Origin: Microbacterium sp. AZCO | GTDB taxonomy: Bacteria; Actinomycetota; Actinomycetes; Actinomycetales; Microbacteriaceae | Assembly: GCF_039614715.1 (NCBI RefSeq) | Contig: NZ_CP154857.1 | Coordinates: 1,736,001 to 1,800,000, forward strand | Reading direction: 5' to 3' | Length of the DNA stretch: 64,000 nt | Part shown: piece by piece, positions 52,923 through 61,530 of the stretch | Layout of the letters: every line of letters starts with the position of its first letter | Numbering within the stretch: the first letter of the stretch is position 1 | The notes under the pieces: model-generated | What the model saw: the letters and a program-made list of their open reading frames with translations, nothing else | What the model was told of the DNA's origin: nothing | Database searches by the model: none | Position numbers and translations under genes: made by a program

Positions 52923-52950
52923 GGGATGCCGCGCCCCGGCGCTGCATCCC
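52923..52950. terminator. Hairpin between two convergent genes
   Basis: GGGATGCCGCGCC and GGCGCTGCATCCC form arms with one mismatch, between the stops at 52913 and 52969. No T tract. Confidence 0.55.
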
Positions 52951-52968
52951 CTCCGCCGCGATCCCGCG

Positions 52969-53685
52969 CTACGCGGCGAGTCCCATCGCGTCCATGCGGC
53001 GCGAGTGCGCGGCCATGAGCTCCGTGAAGACGGGCTCGACCTTCTCCTCGTCGGCGATCCGCAGGGTCGTGGGCCGCAGCGCGGCGCGGGCGATGAGCAG
53101 CGTGTCGCCGACGAGACGTCGCCCCCAGAGCGCCAGCAGCGACTTCCACTCGGCGTCGCTCGAGATGGTCTCGGCCAGAAGGTCGACGATCGCCTGCCGG
53201 TCGTCGTCGCCCTGCAGGATGCGGGCCACTCGGCGGCCGGTCTCGCCGTAGCTCGACGAAAGGGCGAGGTAGAAGTCGTCGAGCATGCCCGCCGTGATGT
53301 GCACGGCCAGCATGGTCTCCTGCGGGCGCACGCCGTGGGTCGCGCCGCGGAAGGCGTCGAGCGGCTCGCGGAACGGGAGCATGAGGGCGGTGGGGTCATC
53401 GCCGCGCTCGCGGATGAGCGCGATGAGCGCCTCGTGCTTCGTCAGGGCGGCACCCGCCGCGCGCGAGAGCGCCTCCTTCTTCGCGAGCTCCGGCGTGACC
53501 GCGATGAGCTCGCTGAGCGTCTCGAAGTAGCCGAGCTGAAGGTACGCCGCCTGCCCGAGGAAGGTGTCGACGTCGGGCGCGAGCTCCTCGAAATCAACCC
53601 GCGTGGCGGTGCTCACCTCGTCGCGCGAGCGCAGGCGCAGCGAGCGCGAATCCCGACTCGGGCCACGGCGCAACCACTCGAACAC
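52969..53685 (-). CDS. Ferritin-like domain protein (Rv3210c type)
   Basis: Start at GTG 53685 (VFEWLRRGPSRDS), seven bases after TAGGCT. The 238-residue product is nearly all helical. Conserved segments include FLGQAAYLQLGYFETLSELIAVTPELAKKEALSRAAG, quoted here only for position (about residues 55-90), KHEALIALI and VHITAGMLDDFYLALSSSYG. Actinobacterial proteins of this type are modelled on the ferritin/MiaE fold; some metal-ligand Glu and His residues are present, but I cannot confirm a complete di-iron site. Position between DUF3107 and the DEAD-box helicase matches Rv3210c in M. tuberculosis. Confidence 0.8.
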   Translation of the reverse strand: MFEWLRRGPSRDSRSLRLRSRDEVSTATRVDFEELAPDVDTFLGQAAYLQLGYFETLSELIAVTPELAKKEALSRAAGAALTKHEALIALIRERGDDPTALMLPFREPLDAFRGATHGVRPQETMLAVHITAGMLDDFYLALSSSYGETGRRVARILQGDDDRQAIVDLLAETISSDAEWKSLLALWGRRLVGDTLLIARAALRPTTLRIADEEKVEPVFTELMAAHSRRMDAMGLAA

Positions 53686-53692
53686 GGCATAC

Positions 53693-53698
53693 AGCCTA
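53693..53698 (-). promoter_or_regulatory. -10 box of the ferritin-like gene
   Basis: TAGGCT on the minus strand, seven bases before GTG 53685. Confidence 0.5.
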
Positions 53699-53810
53699 GG
53701 GCCCGGGCCCCCGAGCCGGAGGGTCCGCGAGACGCGCAGCGGCGCGTGGAGTGGCACGAGGCAGATTCCGCCCGCTGAGGCATGCCGAGCCGGGGGCCGC
53801 TCCTGAAGTA

Positions 53811-53816
53811 TCCTGT
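53811..53816 (+). promoter_or_regulatory. -10 box of the DEAD-box helicase gene
   Basis: TATCCT at 53811; with GTG 53920 as start this gives a leader near 100 bases, long for this window. Such leaders are common in cold-inducible RNA helicase genes, but no specific fold was worked out. Confidence 0.4.
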
Positions 53817-53919
53817 ACGGGTCCCCGGCGACGGATCGGGGCCCCCGCGCCTGCGGCTGAGTGAAGGGCGTGGATCCTCCTCAACAGGCGGTCATCTCTC
53901 CGCCGGACAGGCTCATATC

Positions 53920-55425
53920 GTGACGACCTTCGCCGACCTCGGCGTCGATCAGGACATCGTCGAGGCCCTCGCTTCCAAGGGCATCATCGACGCATTCCCC
54001 ATCCAGGAGCAGACGATCCCCCTCGGGATCCCGGGCCAGGACATCATCGGCCAGGCCAAGACGGGCACGGGAAAGACGTTCGGCTTCGGCATCCCCGTCG
54101 TCCAGCGTCTCGGCCTCGAGCCGTCGCACGGCGTCAAGGCGCTCATCGTCGTCCCGACGCGCGAGCTCGCGGTGCAGGTCTACGAGGACATCGACATGCT
54201 CACGCAGAACCGCCCGACGAGCGTCGTCGCGATCTACGGCGGCAAGGCCTACGAGGGTCAGATCGAGCAGCTCAAGGCCGGCGCCCAGATCGTCGTGGGC
54301 ACGCCGGGCCGACTCATCGACCTCTCCAACCAGCGCCTGCTCGACCTCTCGAACGCGGCCGAGGTCGTGCTCGACGAGGCCGACAAGATGCTCGACCTCG
54401 GGTTCCTGCCCGACATCGAGAAGATCTTCCAGAAGGTGCCCGCGGTCCGCCACACGCAGCTCTTCTCGGCGACGATGCCCGGGCCGATCGTCGCCCTCGC
54501 GCGCCGGTTCATGTCCAACCCCATCCACATCCGGGCGACCGACCCCGACGAGGGCCTCACCCAGGCGAACATCAACCACCTCGTCTACCGCGCGCACTCG
54601 CTCGACAAGGACGAGGTCATCGCCCGCATCCTGCAGGCCGAGGGCCGCGGCAAGACCGTCATCTTCACGCGCACCAAGCGCGCCGCGCAGAAGCTCGTCG
54701 ACGAGCTCGGCGACCGCGGCTTCAACGCCGCCGCCGTCCACGGCGACATGAGCCAGGAGTCGCGTGAGCGCTCGATGGCCGCCTTCAAGGCGGGCAAGCG
54801 CGACGTGCTCATCGCGACCGACGTGGCGGCCCGCGGCATCGACGTCGACGACGTCACCCACGTCATCAACCACACCATCCCCGACGACGAGAAGACCTAC
54901 CTCCACCGCGCCGGCCGCACCGGCCGCGCCGGCAAGACCGGCATCGCGGTGACCTTCGTCGACTGGGAGGACCTGCACAAGTGGGCCCTCATCAACCGCG
55001 CCCTCGAGTTCGGTCAGCCGGAGCCGGTCGAGACGTACTCGTCCAGCCCGCACCTCTTCGAGGATCTCGGCATCCCGGCCGGCACGAAGGGCCGCATCGC
55101 GACGGCGCCGAAGACGCAGACCGTCAAGACGCAGCCCGCCGGCCGCGCGGCCGACGCCGCAGCTGAGGGCACGGACGAGGGCGGCACGACGCGCCGTCGC
55201 CGCCGGCGCTCACGCGCGTCCGGAGGAGTGGGATCGACCTTCGCCGAGGGTGTGTCGACCGACGGCCAGGGCGGCTCGGGGGACGGCACCTCCTCGGCCG
55301 ACCGCGACGCCGAGGGCGCCGGCACGCACGACGGCCAGGGCAAGGAGCATCACGACGGCAACCCCGGCGCAGCCCGCCGTCGTCGGCGCCGCCGCCGCCC
55401 GAGCGCTCCCGCCGCCGGCGCCTGA
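53920..55425 (+). CDS. DEAD-box ATP-dependent RNA helicase
   Basis: Start taken at GTG 53920 (VTTFADLGVDQDIVEALASKG), the usual Q-motif-proximal N-terminus; the open frame upstream covers the leader. The 501-residue product has AFPIQEQTIPLGI (Q motif), AKTGTGKTFGFG, PTRELAVQVYED, GTPGRLIDL, VLDEADKMLDLGFLPD, LFSATMP, VIFTRTKRAAQKL, VATDVAARGIDVDDV-like ATDVAARGIDV, and HRAGRTGRAGKTG. The C-terminal 110 residues are Gly/Asp-rich and Arg-rich (RRRRRRSRAS, RRRRRRRRPSA) and would bind RNA. Corresponds to the RhlE-type helicase Rv3211. Confidence 0.95.
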   Translation: MTTFADLGVDQDIVEALASKGIIDAFPIQEQTIPLGIPGQDIIGQAKTGTGKTFGFGIPVVQRLGLEPSHGVKALIVVPTRELAVQVYEDIDMLTQNRPTSVVAIYGGKAYEGQIEQLKAGAQIVVGTPGRLIDLSNQRLLDLSNAAEVVLDEADKMLDLGFLPDIEKIFQKVPAVRHTQLFSATMPGPIVALARRFMSNPIHIRATDPDEGLTQANINHLVYRAHSLDKDEVIARILQAEGRGKTVIFTRTKRAAQKLVDELGDRGFNAAAVHGDMSQESRERSMAAFKAGKRDVLIATDVAARGIDVDDVTHVINHTIPDDEKTYLHRAGRTGRAGKTGIAVTFVDWEDLHKWALINRALEFGQPEPVETYSSSPHLFEDLGIPAGTKGRIATAPKTQTVKTQPAGRAADAAAEGTDEGGTTRRRRRRSRASGGVGSTFAEGVSTDGQGGSGDGTSSADRDAEGAGTHDGQGKEHHDGNPGAARRRRRRRRPSAPAAGA

Positions 55426-55461
55426 TCGGCACCCGTCTCGAGCTCAGGCCGCAGCGCTGGA

Positions 55462-55492
55462 ATCAGGACGGTGAGGAGCGTTTCGTCCTGAT
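55462..55492 (+). terminator. Hairpin after the DEAD-box helicase gene
   Basis: ATCAGGACG (55462-55470) pairs with CGTCCTGAT (55484-55492) around a 13-base loop. A second copy of TTCGTCCTGATC follows at 55501-55512, so an alternative larger hairpin is possible. Confidence 0.4.
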
Positions 55493-55500
55493 CAGGGCGC

Positions 55501-55512
55501 TTCGTCCTGATC
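55501..55512. repeat. Direct repeat TTCGTCCTGATC (copies at 55482 and 55501)
   Basis: Two identical 12-base copies, 19 bases apart, lie between the helicase and the DUF559 gene. The complementary string also occurs at 55462 and, in the same orientation, CCGTCCTGAT at 56506. Confidence 0.7.
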
Positions 55513-55607
55513 TCGTCGTCTCCTCCCACGGCTGAGGATTCCGGTCGCTCTCCCCACATCGGGGGGAGGGAGCGACCGTCGGCCGCCTGGCCGACGATGC
55601 TTCCGGG

Positions 55608-56461
55608 ATGGACCGCGTCGCTTCCTTCCTCGCCTGGCTTCAGAACTCGGGCGGGATCGCCCATACCAGCGACGCCCGCCGCGACGGACACGGCCCACGC
55701 GTCATCGCAGAGGCGATCCAGCGTGGGCTGGTGCATCGTCCGCGCCGATCGTGGATCGCGGTGGAGGGAGCCGATGCCTCCGCCGTGAAGGCGATCGGAG
55801 TCGGGGGTCGTCTCACCTGCGTCTCGGCGCTCCGCCCACTCGGCCTGTGGCGCCCTGTCGCCGTCTCGGACACGACGGTGCACGTGTCCGTGGCGGGCAA
55901 TGCCTCGAGATTCGGCGCCGAGGGACTTCGCGTACCTGGTCGAGCGGACCGGCGCCTGTCGCGGCCCACGCCGTGCAGGAGCATCCCGTCAACGTCCTCG
56001 CCCACATTGCGGAGTGCCTCGAGCGTGCTGACGCACTCGCGGTGTGGGAATCCGCGGCCCGGAAGGGCGTGGTCGGCGCGGAGACGCTTGCCCGCGTCCA
56101 GTGGCGGAGCGTGCGATGTCGAGAGCTCGCACGGGCCACATCGCTGCTGTCGGACTCGGGCCTCGAGACGCACGCCGCACATGGCTTCCGCGCACTCGGC
56201 CTGCCGTTCCGGCGGCAGGTGTGGATCGCGGGTCAGCCGGTGGACATCCTCGTCGGCGATCGGCTGGTCGTTCAGCTCGACGGCGCGCATCACCTCGAGA
56301 AGAAGCAGCGCCGACGCGACATCCGCCACGATGCGACGCTCCGACTGATGGGATACACCGTGCTCAGGTTCGACTACCAGCAGGTGCTGTTCGACTGGGC
56401 GCACGTGGAGTCGACGCTCACCATGGCGGTCGCCCAGGGGCTGCACCTCGCGCACGGGTGA
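55608..56461 (+). pseudogene. DUF559 endonuclease-fold protein with AbiEi-like N-terminus, frameshifted
   Basis: ATG 55608 opens a frame that reads MDRVASFLAWLQNSGG and continues with a winged-helix-like N-terminal region (RVIAEAIQRGLVHRPRRSWIAV) to about 55933. The family then continues in the frame shifted by one base, from TWSSGPAPVAAHAVQEHPVN through the restriction-endonuclease-like domain QPVDILVGDRLVVQLDGAHH and GYTVLRFDYQQVLFD to the stop at 56461. One missing base in the codon between 55932 and 55934 (GT-ACC) restores a continuous 284-residue protein. Either a real mutation or a sequencing error explains it. Such proteins are common, variable accessory genes in actinobacteria, sometimes likened to abortive-infection regulators. 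Confidence 0.78.
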
Positions 56462-56485
56462 GGGAATCAGGTCGAGGCCATCTCC

Positions 56486-57391
56486 TCAGGACTCCGCGTC
56501 CGAAACCGTCCTGATCCCGTCGGTCGGTCCTGAACTCGTCTCCCCCGCGGGCGGCCGCGGCGGGTACACCAGGGTCACGAGCACGACCGAGATGATCATC
56601 AGGAGGAACCACGACACGAGCTTCGAGAGGGCCACGGGATGCCATCCGTCGGCCTGGTCGGGGTAGCTCCAGGCTCCCGCCCACGTGCCGATGTTCTCGG
56701 CGAGGTAGATGAACAGCGCGACGCCCGCGAAGGCGGCGAGCTGCGGCATCCTGATCACCTTCCGCCAGATGCGGGCGTACATCGTCGTCGGGAACCACAG
56801 CAGGCCGACGGCGGCCAGCAGCACCCAGCGCAGGTCCCACCACCAGTGGTGCGTGAAGAAGTTCGCGTAGATCGCCGCCGCAACCACGACGGTGAGCCAC
56901 CGTCGCGGGTAGCGCGTGAACCCGAGGTCGAACAGCCGGTACACGCGCACCATGTACGAGCCGACGGCGGCGTACATGAAGCCGCTGAAGAGCGGCACTC
57001 CGCCGATGCGCAACACGCCGTCCGCCGCGTAGGCCCAGGAGCCGACGTCGGTCTTGAAGAGCTCCATCGCGGTGCCCGTGAGGTGGAAGAGCACGATGAC
57101 CCACAGTTCGCGCCCCGTCTCGAGGCGCGCGGCGACCATGACGATCTGGATGACGATGGCCGCGGTCGTCAGGAAGTCGTTCCGCGCGAGCACCGCGTCC
57201 TCGGGGTACCAGAGCCGCGCAGCCACGATCACGACGAGGAGAGCCGCTCCGAAGATGCACGCCCACGCCTGCTTGAGCACGAAGACGGCGAACTCGACGA
57301 GGCCCGCACGAACGCCGCGCTCGGACGCATCGCGCAGGAAGGCGTGCGCGACCGCATCGATGCGCCGCTCGAGAGGGGTGGAGTTGCGCAT
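56486..57391 (-). CDS. DUF817 family membrane protein (YoaT-like)
   Basis: A 301-residue protein with ATG at 57391, six bases after TACCGT. About eight membrane helices are present. Family motifs include FVLKQAWACIFGAALL, ETGRELWVIVLFHLTGTAMELFKTDVGSWAY (quoted in part as MELFKTDVGSWAY), SGFMYAAVGSYM and AENIGTWAGAWSYPDQ. Function unknown. The C-terminal tail is polar and its codons contain one of the CGTCCTGAT repeat copies seen beside the DUF559 gene. Confidence 0.88.
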   Translation of the reverse strand: MRNSTPLERRIDAVAHAFLRDASERGVRAGLVEFAVFVLKQAWACIFGAALLVVIVAARLWYPEDAVLARNDFLTTAAIVIQIVMVAARLETGRELWVIVLFHLTGTAMELFKTDVGSWAYAADGVLRIGGVPLFSGFMYAAVGSYMVRVYRLFDLGFTRYPRRWLTVVVAAAIYANFFTHHWWWDLRWVLLAAVGLLWFPTTMYARIWRKVIRMPQLAAFAGVALFIYLAENIGTWAGAWSYPDQADGWHPVALSKLVSWFLLMIISVVLVTLVYPPRPPAGETSSGPTDGIRTVSDAES

Positions 57392-57397
57392 CCGATG

Positions 57398-57403
57398 ACG
57401 GTA
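57398..57403 (-). promoter_or_regulatory. -10 box of the DUF817 gene
   Basis: TACCGT on the minus strand, six bases before ATG 57391. Confidence 0.45.
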
Positions 57404-57437
57404 GCCGACCCGACAGCGCTAATGTGTCGCCAGGCGT

Positions 57438-57443
57438 TACCCT
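57438..57443 (+). promoter_or_regulatory. -10 box of the SHOCT gene
   Basis: TACCCT at 57438; the transcript would carry a short leader with AGAGAGG (57459-57465) before ATG 57471. Confidence 0.4.
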
Positions 57444-57470
57444 CGCCGCATTCCTGTCAGAGAGGCATCC

Positions 57471-57887
57471 ATGCGATTCATCGAGAACATCGAGCCGATT
57501 TCCGCACCCACCGACCCGAGCATCTTCTGGTACTTCGTCTGGGTGTTCATCTTCGTCGCGTACCTCTCGGTGCTGTTCGCGATCCTCGGCGATCTGTTCC
57601 GCGACCGGGAGCTCAGCGGCTGGCTCAAGGCCGTCTGGGTGATCTTCCTGATCTTCGTGCCGTTCCTCACCGCGCTGATCTACCTCGTGGCTCGCGGAAA
57701 GCACATGGCGAACCGCAACCAGATCGAGGCCGAGCGCATGCGCGCTGCGCAGGCCGACTACATCAAGAAGGTCGCCGCAGCGCCGCAGTCGGCGACCGAG
57801 GAGATCGCGAAGGCGAAGGAGCTGCTCGACAGCGCCGTGATCTCGCAGGCCGAGTTCGACGCCATCAAGGCCAAGGCCCTCGGCTGA
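57471..57887 (+). CDS. PLDc_N/SHOCT-domain membrane protein
   Basis: A 138-residue protein with ATG at 57471 and a clear ribosome site. Two membrane helices (about residues 18-42 and 52-73) form a PLDc_N-like pair. A cytoplasmic linker and a C-terminal SHOCT domain follow, the latter seen in ELLDSAVISQAEFDAIKAKAL. SHOCT domains are short oligomerisation or targeting modules at protein ends. No enzymatic role is visible. It is divergent from DUF817 and is followed by a strong hairpin. Confidence 0.85.
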   Translation: MRFIENIEPISAPTDPSIFWYFVWVFIFVAYLSVLFAILGDLFRDRELSGWLKAVWVIFLIFVPFLTALIYLVARGKHMANRNQIEAERMRAAQADYIKKVAAAPQSATEEIAKAKELLDSAVISQAEFDAIKAKALG

Positions 57888-57906
57888 TCCCCCTTCCCTC
57901 GACGAC

Positions 57907-57945
57907 GCGCCCCGGCTCCGCTTCAGCGGATCGGGGCGCTTCTCG
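57907..57945. terminator. Terminator between convergent SHOCT and PHP genes
   Basis: GCGCCCCG (57907-57914) pairs with CGGGGCGC (57932-57939), with an inner CCGC-TTCA-GCGG stem-loop, followed by TTCTCGTT. Confidence 0.7.
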
Positions 57946-57960
57946 TTCGGGATGCCGGAG

Positions 57961-58830
57961 TCAGGGGTAGATCGGACGGGTCCCCGTGCCCCGGGCGATG
58001 ATGCGGGCCACCATGTCGTCGCTCGTCGTGTTCTCGCCGGGGAGGTTGGGCTTGCCGAGTCCGTGGTAGTCGCTCGATCCCGTCACGATGAGGTCGTGCG
58101 CGTCGACGACGGTGCGCAGCACGCGCTTGCCTTCCTCGGTGTTCTCGCGGTGGTCCAGCTCGAAGCCGGCGAGACCCTTGCCGATGAGGCGCTCGAGGAG
58201 CGGGATCGCCATCATCCGCGCGCGGCCATGCGGCGTCGGGTGCGCGACGACGGGAACTCCCCCGGCGGCCACGACGAGGTCGACGGCGAGCCCGATGTCG
58301 GGGGCATAGTGGCCCTCGTAGTAGCCGTAGCCCGGGCTGAGGATCGTGTCGAAGGCCTCGCCCCGGTCGGCGACGATGCCTCGCGCCACCAGGGCGTCGG
58401 CGATGTGCGGGCGCCCTACAGTGGCGTTGTCGCCGGTCTGGGCGACGACGTCATCCCAGGTCAGCGGGTAATCCCGGCCGATGCTGCGGACGATGCGCTC
58501 GGCTCGGCCGATGCGGTCGTCGCGGATGCGCTCCATCTCGGCGCGGAGGCCGACGTCGTCGGGGTCGAAGAGGTAGGCCAGCAGATGCACGGAGCGCCAG
58601 TCGTTCCGGGCCGAGAGCTCCATCCCGGGGATGAACGTCATGCCGAGCGACGTGGCGGCCTCGGCGGCCTCGGCCCAGCCCGACGTCGTGTCGTGATCGG
58701 TGAGCGCGACGGTGCGGAGGCCGCGGCTGTGGGCCGCCGCCATGACCTGCGCCGCCGACTCGGTGCCGTCCGAGTGCACGGAGTGCAGATGCAGATCGCT
58801 CGGCCCTTCGAAGCGACGATCACCCGGCAT
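57961..58830 (-). CDS. PHP-domain phosphoesterase (TrpH/RNase AM-like)
   Basis: A 289-residue protein with ATG at 58830, six bases after TACGCT and also preceded by GGAGG. The PHP metal-binding residues are clear: DLHLHSVHSDGT, TVALTDHDTTSGW, PGMELSARN, VVAHPTPHGR and GSSDYHGLGKPN. This is the compact class related to TrpH, which removes nucleotides from 5' RNA ends or hydrolyses pAp. The exact substrate is not known for actinobacterial members. Confidence 0.9.
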   Translation of the reverse strand: MPGDRRFEGPSDLHLHSVHSDGTESAAQVMAAAHSRGLRTVALTDHDTTSGWAEAAEAATSLGMTFIPGMELSARNDWRSVHLLAYLFDPDDVGLRAEMERIRDDRIGRAERIVRSIGRDYPLTWDDVVAQTGDNATVGRPHIADALVARGIVADRGEAFDTILSPGYGYYEGHYAPDIGLAVDLVVAAGGVPVVAHPTPHGRARMMAIPLLERLIGKGLAGFELDHRENTEEGKRVLRTVVDAHDLIVTGSSDYHGLGKPNLPGENTTSDDMVARIIARGTGTRPIYP

Positions 58831-58836
58831 CCTCCG

Positions 58837-58842
58837 AGCGTA
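58837..58842 (-). promoter_or_regulatory. -10 box of the PHP gene
   Basis: TACGCT on the minus strand, six bases before ATG 58830. Confidence 0.5.
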
Positions 58843-58891
58843 GCGCCCGCCGAACGCGCGCCGTGGGCAGGCTCCTCCCAGCCTCTCCGCA

Positions 58892-58897
58892 TAGGGT
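58892..58897 (+). promoter_or_regulatory. -10 box of the 58905 gene
   Basis: TAGGGT followed by seven bases and GTG 58905. Confidence 0.5.
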
Positions 58898-58904
58898 CTG
58901 AGGT

Positions 58905-59927
58905 GTGCTGCGCGTGCTCGGGGTCCTCGTCGCCGCGGCGTGCGCCCTCGTCGCCGCCGCGCTGACCTGGCCCGACATATTCCGTGTCGAGCACATCTAT
59001 CCGATCGCCCAGTTGATCGCCTTCCGGGCCGCGATCGTGCTCGGGATCGCCGTCGTCGCGGTGGTCGCGCTGCTGCTCGCGCTCATCCGGCCGATCCGTC
59101 TGTTCGCGCTCTCCCTCGCGGTCATCGCGGGGCTCGCGGTGGCCGCCAACGCGGCGATCCTCGTGTCGCGCGGCACCGGCACCGACACGCTTCCCGAGAA
59201 GACCGGAGACGCGATCCGGGTCATGACCTGGAACACGGCCGGGGAGGCGACGACGCCCACGTCGGTCGCCCAGATCGCGGTGGCGATGGATGCCGACATC
59301 GTGACGCTGCCCGAGACCACGATCGAGACGGGCGAGGCCGTCGCCATCGCGATGCGGGAGCTCGGGCATCCCATGTGGGCCCACCACGCCGAGTTCGGCG
59401 AGAACGGGTGGGACGCGCGCTCGACGACGCTCCTCATCTCCCCCGACCTCGGGGACTACGCCGTCATCCAGTCCTCCGTGGAGGGGACGACGAACACCTC
59501 GACGGTGCCGAGCGCCGTGGCGATGCCCGTCGACGGCAAAGGGCCGATCGTCGTCGCCGCGCACGCCGTCGCACCGCGCCAGGAGTACATGTCGCACTGG
59601 CAGAGCGACCTGCAGTGGCTCGCCGACCAGTGCGGCGCCGGGGCCGACGTCATCCTCGCCGGCGACTTCAACGCGACGCTCGACCACATGGCCCGGCTCG
59701 GCGTCGACGGCGGCACTCTCGGGCACTGCCACGACGTGGCGTCCGAGACCGGCAACGGGGCGGTCGGCACGTGGCCGACGAGCCTCCCGGGCCTCATGGG
59801 CGCCCCCATCGACCACGTCATGGCGTCGGAGGCGTGGCGGCCGACCGGCTCGATCGTGCTGCGCTCACTGGACGGGTCGGGCAGCGACCATCGACCGCTG
59901 ATCGTGCAGCTGGAGCCCGCCCGCTGA
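58905..59927 (+). CDS. Membrane-anchored endonuclease/exonuclease/phosphatase-family protein
   Basis: A 340-residue protein read from GTG 58905. Three membrane helices fill the first 90 residues. An extracytoplasmic EEP-fold domain follows with RVMTWNTAG, DADIVTLPETT (metal-binding Glu), ILAGDFNATLDHM, and the terminal GSDHRPLIVQ. All key acidic and His residues of the fold are present. Members act on nucleic acids, phospholipids or nucleotides; the substrate cannot be told. The outward-facing location suggests a secreted-side nuclease or phosphodiesterase. Confidence 0.88.
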   Translation: MLRVLGVLVAAACALVAAALTWPDIFRVEHIYPIAQLIAFRAAIVLGIAVVAVVALLLALIRPIRLFALSLAVIAGLAVAANAAILVSRGTGTDTLPEKTGDAIRVMTWNTAGEATTPTSVAQIAVAMDADIVTLPETTIETGEAVAIAMRELGHPMWAHHAEFGENGWDARSTTLLISPDLGDYAVIQSSVEGTTNTSTVPSAVAMPVDGKGPIVVAAHAVAPRQEYMSHWQSDLQWLADQCGAGADVILAGDFNATLDHMARLGVDGGTLGHCHDVASETGNGAVGTWPTSLPGLMGAPIDHVMASEAWRPTGSIVLRSLDGSGSDHRPLIVQLEPAR

Positions 59928-59966
59928 CCCCCTTCGCGCCGGGCTCGCCCGTGCGAGACTGGACGA

Positions 59967-61406
59967 ATGAGCACGACAGGCGAGAGCGACACGATCGCGA
60001 CCGAGACCTCCACCGACGCAGCGCCGAAGCCGTCGACCTCCACGAACCGCCGCCAGCCGTTCGGCGCGGGGTTCCTGGACAGCATCTCGTCGGGGTGGGC
60101 GGAGCGGCCCGACCTCGCTCCCCCGCAGCGCGAGCAGGCGAGCTTCGCCGCCGCCCGCCGCGAGGCCGTGTCCAACGCCTTCCCCGGCCGTCGCCTCGTC
60201 GTTCCGGCTGGCAGCCTCAAGGAGCGCAGCAACGACACCGACTACCCCTTCCGTGCGCACTCCGCGTTCGCGCACCTGACCGGGTGGGCATCGGACTCCG
60301 AGCCCGACTCCGTTCTCGTTTTCGATCCGCTCGAGGACGGCGGGCACGACGTCACGCTGTACTTCCGCGAGCGCGCCGACCGCACGACGAGCGAGTTCTA
60401 CGCGGATGCCTCCATCGGCGAATTCTGGATCGGGCCGCGTCCCGCCCTGTCCGGCGTCGCGGGCGACCTCGGCGTCGCGACGGCGCACATCGACGACTTC
60501 GAGGAGACGTCCGACGACCTCGTGGTCGGCGAGGACGACGAGATCACGCGCTTCGTGTCGGAGTTGCGCCTCGTGAAGGACGCGTACGAGATCGCGCAGC
60601 TGCGCCTCGCCGTCGACGTCACCGCCCGCGGGTTCGACGACATCATCCGTGAGCTTCCCCGCATCATCGCCCACCCCCGCGGCGAGCGGATCGTCGAGGG
60701 CGTCTTCCACCAGCGCGCCCGCAGCGATGGCAACTCGACCGGATACGACACGATCGCGGCCTCGGGTCCGCACGCCTGCTACCTGCACTGGACGCGCAAC
60801 GACGGAGCCGTCGTGGAGGGCGACCTCATCCTCATCGACGCGGGCGTCGAGGTCGACAGCCTGTACACGGCCGACATCACCCGCACGATCCCTGTGAGCG
60901 GGCGCTTCACCGACGTTCAGCGTCGCGTCTACGAGACGGTCCGCGAGGCGGCCGACGCGGCGTTCGCCGTGGCGAAGCCGGGCGTGAAGTTCCGCGCCGT
61001 GCACGAGGCCGCGATGCAGGTCATCGCCCGGCGCGTCGCCGGATGGGGCCTGCTCCCCGTGACGGCGGAAGAGGCTCTGGATGCCGAGCGCGGCGGCCAG
61101 CACCGCCGCTACATGGTGCACGGCACCAGCCACCACCTGGGCATCGACGTGCACGACTGCGCGCAGGCCCGGCGCGAGATGTACTACGACGGCGAACTCC
61201 AGCCCGGCATGGTCTTCACGATCGAGCCCGGCCTCTACTTCCAGATCGACGACCTCACGGTGCCGGAGGAGTTCCGCGGTATCGGTGTGCGCATCGAGGA
61301 CGACGTCCTCGTGACGGCCGACGGCGTGGAGAACCTGTCCGGCGGCATCCCTCGCACCGCCGACGAGGTCGAGGAGTGGATGCTTCGACTGGGCATCGGC
61401 GCCTAA
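59967..61406 (+). CDS. Xaa-Pro aminopeptidase (M24B)
   Basis: A 479-residue protein with ATG at 59967, six bases after GAGACT. The N-terminal creatinase-like domain (ERSNDTDYPFRAHSAFAHLTG, read as about residues 88-108) precedes the pita-bread domain with Mn ligands: Asp residues in LIDAGVEVDSLYTADITRT, His in HGTSHHLGIDVHD, and Glu in FTIEPGLYFQ and GVRIEDDVLVT. It removes N-terminal residues preceding proline. The C-terminus LRLGIGA is encoded at the first unit of a degenerate tandem repeat that continues past the stop. Confidence 0.95.
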   Translation: MSTTGESDTIATETSTDAAPKPSTSTNRRQPFGAGFLDSISSGWAERPDLAPPQREQASFAAARREAVSNAFPGRRLVVPAGSLKERSNDTDYPFRAHSAFAHLTGWASDSEPDSVLVFDPLEDGGHDVTLYFRERADRTTSEFYADASIGEFWIGPRPALSGVAGDLGVATAHIDDFEETSDDLVVGEDDEITRFVSELRLVKDAYEIAQLRLAVDVTARGFDDIIRELPRIIAHPRGERIVEGVFHQRARSDGNSTGYDTIAASGPHACYLHWTRNDGAVVEGDLILIDAGVEVDSLYTADITRTIPVSGRFTDVQRRVYETVREAADAAFAVAKPGVKFRAVHEAAMQVIARRVAGWGLLPVTAEEALDAERGGQHRRYMVHGTSHHLGIDVHDCAQARREMYYDGELQPGMVFTIEPGLYFQIDDLTVPEEFRGIGVRIEDDVLVTADGVENLSGGIPRTADEVEEWMLRLGIGA

Positions 61407-61530
61407 CCGAGGGCTGTGGGTGCGGCGCTCAGCACAAGTGCGTCGACTGGGCATCGGAGCCTGACCGAGGCGTTGTCGGTGCTGCGCTCAGCACAAGTGC
61501 GTCTTCTGGGGATCGGCGCGTAACCGAGGC
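61387..61530. repeat. Degenerate tandem repeat copying the end of the Xaa-Pro aminopeptidase gene
   Basis: The string around the stop codon (GACTGGGCATCGG, then GCCTAACCGAGG) recurs at 61387, 61445 and, decayed, about 61504, a period of 58-59 bases. CGCTCAGCACAAGTGCGTC appears twice within it. Each copy keeps a stop codon in the corresponding place. Confidence 0.85.
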
